DNA from: Leucobacter komagatae
GTDB taxonomy: Bacteria > Actinomycetota > Actinomycetes > Actinomycetales > Microbacteriaceae
Assembly: GCF_006716085.1 (NCBI RefSeq)
Contig: NZ_VFON01000001.1
Location: forward strand, 496,001-560,000
DNA: 64,000 bases
Direction of reading: 5' to 3'
The position numbers and the translations under genes are program-made. This document shows positions 60,124 through 64,000 of this stretch, in pieces. The notes under the pieces are model-generated. The model made no database searches. It worked only from the letters and a program-made list of their open reading frames with translations, and was not told where the DNA came from. Every line of letters starts with the position of its first letter. The first letter of the stretch is position 1.

Positions 60124-61380
60124 ATGAATTCGCGTCCCCCTGCTGGCAGTGGCTCCGTCGGCCACCCCATGACCTCCGTCGCCGCAATCACGCTCTCAAC
60201 CTTCCTCGTCGTAACCTCAGAAATGATGCCCGTCGGGGTGCTCACGCCCATGGCGACTTCACTCGGGGCGACCGCAGGCGCTGCGGGCGCGACGCTCACG
60301 ATCACGGGCGCAATCGCTGCGGTCGTGAGCACCTTCGCCCCGGCGCTCGCGGGCCGTATCGACCGGCGCACGATCCTCATCGCATTCATGGCCGTTCTCG
60401 CTCTCGCAAACGCCCTCACAGCGATCGCGCCGAGCTACGCCGTCGTGATTCTCGGGCGGGTGCTGCTTGGCGTCGCGATGGGGATGGTGTGGGGGCTTGC
60501 CGCGGGGCTCGGCGGCCGTATCGCCCCACCGGAGCGCGCCGCACTCGCGACAACGCTCATCTTCTCGGGCGTGTCGCTCGCATCCGTGATCGGTGTGCCA
60601 CTCGGTACCTACATGGCTACCTCACTGGGGTGGCGCTCGGCGTTCTGGCTGCTCGCCGCGCTCGGCGCCGTCGCAGCCGTGTCCCTGCGCCTGGTGCTGC
60701 CCGCGCTCCCTGCCGGCTCCCCCGCCGGCATCCGGGGCCTCTTTACTACTCTCCGCGTGCCGCAGGTAGTCGCGGGGCTTGCGATCACCGCGCTCCTCGT
60801 CGTTGGGCACTTCACCGGATATACGTTCATTCGGCCACTCCTCGAATTTGGGGGCGGCCACAAAGAGAGCGGGATCGCCGCAGCTCTGCTCGCGTTTGGC
60901 ATCGCCGGCGTCGTCGGCAACTTTGCCGTCGGCGCGGTAGCTGCAGCAAGGCCGAAGCGCGCAGTTGTCGGCACCGCGACTGCGCTTGCAGTCGGGGTTG
61001 CGGGGTTTGGTGCGCTCAGTGTTTCGGGAGCTGCGGGGTTTTGGGGAGGATCCGGTACGACCCCTGCGTTTCTCGTCATCGTAGCGATCGCCGTCTGGGG
61101 TCTCGGCTACGGCGGCGTCTCGGTCGCGACGCAGCGCTGGGTTGCGACGGCCGATCCGGGCCGCGTTGAGGCCTCGGCCGCGCTGTGGGCGGGAATATTT
61201 AACGCGAGCATCGCTACTGGCGCTGTCTTAGGGGGCGCTGCGTATGACGGGTTCGGCGCCGTTGGAACGCTCTCGGTCGCCCTGGCGATCGCCGCAACCG
61301 GCGCGCTCGTCGCTGGAGTCGCTGCGGTGCTCGCGGCTATGCACGCTACTCCCCCTACGCACCGTCGCGCGCGGCCGTGA
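60124..61380 (+). CDS. MFS transporter, drug/sugar exporter type
   Basis: This 418-aa protein has 12 hydrophobic segments. The motif between TM2 and TM3 is APALAGRIDRRTIL, a variant of the MFS signature, and LGRVLLGVAMGMVWGL is the TM4 region. The best likeness is to the AraJ/YdhP exporter group; the substrate is unknown. Its stop is 2 nt from that of the convergent LysR gene. Confidence 0.88.
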   Translation: MNSRPPAGSGSVGHPMTSVAAITLSTFLVVTSEMMPVGVLTPMATSLGATAGAAGATLTITGAIAAVVSTFAPALAGRIDRRTILIAFMAVLALANALTAIAPSYAVVILGRVLLGVAMGMVWGLAAGLGGRIAPPERAALATTLIFSGVSLASVIGVPLGTYMATSLGWRSAFWLLAALGAVAAVSLRLVLPALPAGSPAGIRGLFTTLRVPQVVAGLAITALLVVGHFTGYTFIRPLLEFGGGHKESGIAAALLAFGIAGVVGNFAVGAVAAARPKRAVVGTATALAVGVAGFGALSVSGAAGFWGGSGTTPAFLVIVAIAVWGLGYGGVSVATQRWVATADPGRVEASAALWAGIFNASIATGAVLGGAAYDGFGAVGTLSVALAIAATGALVAGVAAVLAAMHATPPTHRRARP

Positions 61381-61382
61381 GC

Positions 61383-62375
61383 TTAGCTCCGCTTCGCTTC
61401 GTCTCGCGTTGCAGCGTAGAGGCGGCGCATGAAGTCACTCAGGAGTGGGTGTGGTGTACCAGCCTGTTTCGTGACCGCAGAAAGCTTCGACTGAGGCAAC
61501 CCCTCGACGAGCAGGTAGCGCAGGTCAGGCCTGGGCAGGTACGCGGCGCTGGCCTCGCAGAGCAGCACGCCTCCCGCCCCCGTTGCTGCGAGCGACAGGG
61601 CCTCGGGTAAGGTTCTGACTCTCGGCCCGTAGGTGAGGGCAATGCCGTCAGGCGTCGCCGTCGGCGCGTTCGCGGCAAGCCAGGCCGTCGGCGCTACTTC
61701 CTCGGGCCCGATCAGCGTCACGTGAGCGAGTTGTGGCGCCGTGATGCTTGTGCTCCCCGTCTGCTCTGCCCGCTGGGCGAGCGGACTTGTTCGCGCGACG
61801 CCGATGACCTGATCCTGTGGCGAAAACTCAAACCAGGTACGCAGCCCTGCAGAGTCGCCCGGCGACAACACCAGCGCGAGATCGACTGCACCCGCGGTGA
61901 CGCTCCCGAGAGGGTCCGACCAGGGCACTTCGACGAGCTGCACCATGCCGGCGGGCATCGCTGCGACCACCCGAGCGACGCCCTCGTACACGGCGCACTG
62001 AAACCCCACGCGCAACGGCCGTGCCGGCGACAGCGCGGCGGCCTGGGCCGCGTCAAATGCGGCCCTCAGCGAGACGAGGTTCGCAACGACTTGCTCGGCG
62101 AGGCCCACGCCGAGGTCGCTGAGTTCGACCCTGCGACTCGTTCGCCGAAAGAGCTGGCCGCCCACTCGTTGCTCGAGTCGACCGATCATCTGGGAGACGC
62201 GGCCTGGCGTGACCCCGAGCTGCTCAGCCGCCCTGCCGAAGTGGAGAGTTTCGCTCACCACCGCAAAGTATTCGAGCTCTCTGAGCGGGAGCTCGGGGTG
62301 GGGCGAGTATGGCAGGGACCCAGGTCCAGGTTCAGACTTAGATTCGGTTCCAGGTTCAGACTCAGGAAGCGTCAT
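61383..62375 (-). CDS. LysR-family transcriptional regulator
   Basis: This 330-aa protein has an N-terminal winged helix at about residues 30-90 (LRELEYFAVVSETLHFGRAA, EQLGVTPGRVSQMIGRLEQR) and a periplasmic-binding-like effector domain after residue 115. The first 25 residues are a polar Glu/Pro/Ser extension not usual in the family. Effector unknown; the convergent MFS gene is the only obvious target. Confidence 0.9.
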   Translation of the reverse strand: MTLPESEPGTESKSEPGPGSLPYSPHPELPLRELEYFAVVSETLHFGRAAEQLGVTPGRVSQMIGRLEQRVGGQLFRRTSRRVELSDLGVGLAEQVVANLVSLRAAFDAAQAAALSPARPLRVGFQCAVYEGVARVVAAMPAGMVQLVEVPWSDPLGSVTAGAVDLALVLSPGDSAGLRTWFEFSPQDQVIGVARTSPLAQRAEQTGSTSITAPQLAHVTLIGPEEVAPTAWLAANAPTATPDGIALTYGPRVRTLPEALSLAATGAGGVLLCEASAAYLPRPDLRYLLVEGLPQSKLSAVTKQAGTPHPLLSDFMRRLYAATRDEAKRS

Positions 62376-62396
62376 GGCAGCGTCGCAAGCGCTCCA

Positions 62397-62678
62397 CTAT
62401 TCGGCAACGGTCTGCACGTGGAGCATCGTCCACCCCTCGGGTACGAGGGCCGAGAGTTCGCTCATGGTGGCAGCGGTGATCTCCTGCGAAGTGTCCCTGC
62501 GGTGGTAGGTACCGAGTGCGTTAATTTGACCGCCGGTCTTGCCCATTCGCACCGGGGCCTTCGCGAGGTCGAAGCCGGGCGGGCAGTTCGATGCGAGCTG
62601 CGCGTGCACCTCTTCGAGGGACTGCCCGGCAACCTCAAGTTCAACGGTCTCAACAAGTCTAATGGTGGCGCGAAGCAT
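62397..62678 (-). CDS. Hypothetical protein
   Basis: A 93-aa soluble protein of mixed alpha/beta prediction, starting LRATIRLVETVELEVAGQSL. No family recognised, no signal or membrane segment. It lies 21 nt upstream of the LysR gene in the same direction, so the two may be co-transcribed. Confidence 0.65.
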   Translation of the reverse strand: MLRATIRLVETVELEVAGQSLEEVHAQLASNCPPGFDLAKAPVRMGKTGGQINALGTYHRRDTSQEITAATMSELSALVPEGWTMLHVQTVAE

Positions 62679-62780
62679 GCCATTAGCCTAGCGACTCCAG
62701 GCACTCAGCTTGTCGCCGGGGCGACGGGCTCCCTGGCGCGGCTTTGCCTGAGCCACGAAAACCTCGAGACCACAACGAAA

Positions 62781-62806
62781 AAGCCCCCGGCGTGAACCGG
62801 GGGCTT
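62781..62806 (-). terminator. Terminator after tRNA-Val
   Basis: AAGCCCCCGG and CCGGGGGCTT are exact 10-bp arms around cgtgaa, followed on the minus strand by TTTCG. Confidence 0.8.
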
Positions 62807-62812
62807 GCTCTG

Positions 62813-62884
62813 TGCGCGATACTGGGATCGAACCAGTGACCTCTTCCGTGTCAGGGAAGCGCGCTACCGCTGCGCCAATCGCGC
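62813..62884 (-). tRNA. tRNA-Val(GAC)
   Basis: 72 nt. Acceptor GCGCGAT/ATCGCGC, D arm GCGC...GCGC, anticodon stem CTTCC/GGAAG around CTGACAC (anticodon GAC), T arm ACTGG-TTCGATC-CCAGT. Confidence 0.95.
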
Positions 62885-62912
62885 CTACATCTAGGCTATT
62901 CAGTTGTGGTGG

Positions 62913-62983
62913 AGGTGGCGACGGGATTCGAACCCGTGTATACGGCTTTGCAGGCCGCTGCCTCGCCTCTCGGCCACGCCACC
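62913..62983 (-). tRNA. tRNA-Cys(GCA)
   Basis: 71 nt. Acceptor GGTGGCG/CGCCACC, D arm GCC...GGC, anticodon stem CGGC/GCCG around CTGCAAA (anticodon GCA), T arm ACGGG-TTCGAAT-CCCGT. The 3' CCA is encoded at 62910-62912. Confidence 0.94.
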
Positions 62984-63005
62984 GTAAGTGTTTGCCACCA
63001 AAAGC

Positions 63006-63025
63006 GGCCGAGATTGCTCTCGGCC
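63006..63025 (-). terminator. Hairpin after tRNA-Gly(GCC)
   Basis: GGCCGAG and CTCGGCC flank 6 nt and are followed on the minus strand by GCTTTTGG. It is between tRNA-Gly and tRNA-Cys and may terminate or separate the two. Confidence 0.55.
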
Positions 63026-63030
63026 ACCAG

Positions 63031-63103
63031 AGCGGATGACGAGATTCGAACTCGCGACCCCAACCTTGGCAAGGTTGTGCGCTACCAGCTGCGCCACATC
63101 CGC
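63031..63103 (-). tRNA. tRNA-Gly(GCC)
   Basis: 73 nt. Acceptor GCGGATG/CATCCGC, D arm GCGC...GCGC, anticodon stem CAACC/GGTTG around TTGCCAA (anticodon GCC), T arm GCGAG-TTCGAAT-CTCGT. Confidence 0.95.
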
Positions 63104-63134
63104 ATTTTCGCCGCCGTGCTTGGCGACGTGTATA

Positions 63135-63163
63135 ACTTTATACAGCTCGGGTGCCTCACGCAA
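63135..63163 (-). promoter_or_regulatory. Promoter of the tRNA-Gly/Cys/Val cluster
   Basis: -35 TTGCGT (63163-63158) and -10 TAAAGT (63140-63135), spacing 17 bp, 31 nt before tRNA-Gly(GCC). Confidence 0.55.
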
Positions 63164-63259
63164 ATTCGTCCCTGTTAGCCGGGCGTGGCGCGGCATTGTT
63201 ATCCGCCCGAAACGTTGAAATCAGGCGGATTTTCGGGTGCCGTCGCTACGATTGCCTGT

Positions 63260-64000
63260 ATGGCAGGAACAGTTGGAAAGCGCGTCGCGCAAGGATTCGC
63301 CGCCGTGCTTGTACTCGCTGTTGCAGCCGGTGGGCTCCTCGCGTACGTGCACAGGGGCGAGATCAGCGACTACTTCACGGCGTCATCGTTTGAAGCGTCC
63401 GCGCGCGTAGAACAGGTGCGCGGGGAGATTGAGCTCACCGCCTCGGGTGATCGCATCTTTATGGCCTCCCAGCCCACAATCGGCGGGCGTGACGAGTTCA
63501 ACAAGTGGTGTGCCGGAGTCGACCACACCGAGGAAGGCCACGTGCTTGGCTGCTTCGCCGACAAGCGCATTCGTCTGTTCGAGGTGACCGATCAGCGGCT
63601 CACGGGGGTCGTGGAAACGACCGCCGCCCACGAGCTGTTGCACGCGGCCTGGGTCCGCATGAGCCAAGACGAGCGGAGCGAGCTCTCCAAGGCGCTCATC
63701 GCAGAGTACGACGCCCTCGCAGCGACAGATGAAGAGTTCAAGCAGCGCATGAGCGTGTACGAGAGCCTCTCAAGCTCTGCGTTCGCGAACGAGCTCCACT
63801 CGGTCTTTGGCACCGAAGTGGCGAACCTCTCCCCCGAGCTCGAAGAGCACTACTCGGCTTGGTTCACGGACAGGCAGGTCATCGTGGGCTGGTACGACGG
63901 CTATCACGGCGTGTTTGTGCAGCTCAAAGCGGAGGCCGAGAGGCTCAGCAGTGAGCTTGAGGCGCTGCGCGCCGAGATCGAGGATCGCAGCGCGACGTAC
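63260..64000 (+). CDS. Membrane-anchored HExxH protein, C-terminus beyond window
   Basis: The plus frame from the ATG at 63260 runs open to the window edge, 247 residues so far. An N-terminal hydrophobic segment (FAAVLVLAVAAGGLLAYV, residues 13-30) anchors it; the rest is outside. A zinc-protease motif TTAAHELLHAAW is near residue 125, followed about 60 residues later by ANELHSVFGTE, which may supply the third ligand, and then a coiled coil (LKAEAERLSSELEALRAEIE). No family name is known to me. The ATG has no ribosome site but TACGAT 7 nt upstream. Confidence 0.75.
   Translation, partial: MAGTVGKRVAQGFAAVLVLAVAAGGLLAYVHRGEISDYFTASSFEASARVEQVRGEIELTASGDRIFMASQPTIGGRDEFNKWCAGVDHTEEGHVLGCFADKRIRLFEVTDQRLTGVVETTAAHELLHAAWVRMSQDERSELSKALIAEYDALAATDEEFKQRMSVYESLSSSAFANELHSVFGTEVANLSPELEEHYSAWFTDRQVIVGWYDGYHGVFVQLKAEAERLSSELEALRAEIEDRSATY

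Overview
The window is about 68% G+C, densely packed and ordinary in coding style, with ATGA/GTGA overlaps, GTG starts and strong purine-rich ribosome sites. Gene content and order (uvrC-rapZ-whiA, pgk-tpiA-secG-rbpA, RbpA, ClgR-type clpP1P2, an actinobacterial ileS T-box, folC-DUF4233-ndk) point to an actinobacterium of the Microbacteriaceae. Leucobacter is my best guess, but this is inference from gene order, not a database result.

Layout. 1-4968: acetoacetyl-CoA synthetase (cut by the left edge), rbpA, secG, tpiA, pgk, sodA. 5053-16181: whiA, rapZ and the nucleotide-excision-repair set uvrC, uvrA, uvrB, interrupted by a siderophore-interacting flavoprotein, a membrane protein and a VOC protein. 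16249-20212: an alcohol dehydrogenase, a DIP1984 protein with an odd 3' end, and an XRE regulator overlapping a YcaQ-type DNA glycosylase. 20286-27929: ilvD, then ileS-folC-DUF4233-ndk, with a T-box riboswitch in front of ileS. 28433-31670: glycine betaine/proline ABC transporter proVWX. 31770-36939: ddh, a MarR regulator, valS, a small acidic protein and a lipoprotein. 36956-41339: tig, clpP1, clpP2, clpX. 41400-43963: tRNA-Pro, an intact IS1249-type insertion sequence with an exact 8-bp target duplication, tRNA-Gly(TCC), a gamma carbonic anhydrase and tRNA-Asn. 44037-50832: recO-uppS and dusB-dgt-dnaG-ABC ATPase. 50869-53024: a lower-GC islet with a secreted metzincin protease, a mini membrane protein and gene debris. 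53025-57003: thrS-HIT-yebC-ruvC. 57105-62678: a PspA/TPM membrane-stress pair, an MFS exporter, a LysR regulator and a small unknown gene. 62813-64000: tRNA-Val, tRNA-Cys, tRNA-Gly(GCC), and a membrane-anchored HELLH protein cut by the right edge.

Themes. DNA repair is well represented (uvrABC, ycaQ, recO, ruvC, dnaG, dgt), and LexA-type boxes lie before uvrA and, less perfectly, uvrB. Translation is represented by three aminoacyl-tRNA synthetases, six tRNAs and dusB. Protein quality control is represented by tig-clpP1P2-clpX with a candidate ClgR box. Several expected neighbours are missing from otherwise conserved clusters (gap, yvcK, ruvAB), which suggests past rearrangement. I found no CRISPR array, prophage, defence island or biosynthetic cluster. 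The least explained items are the metzincin islet, the right-edge HELLH protein, the XRE-YcaQ pair and a composite stem-loop between ilvD and ndk.
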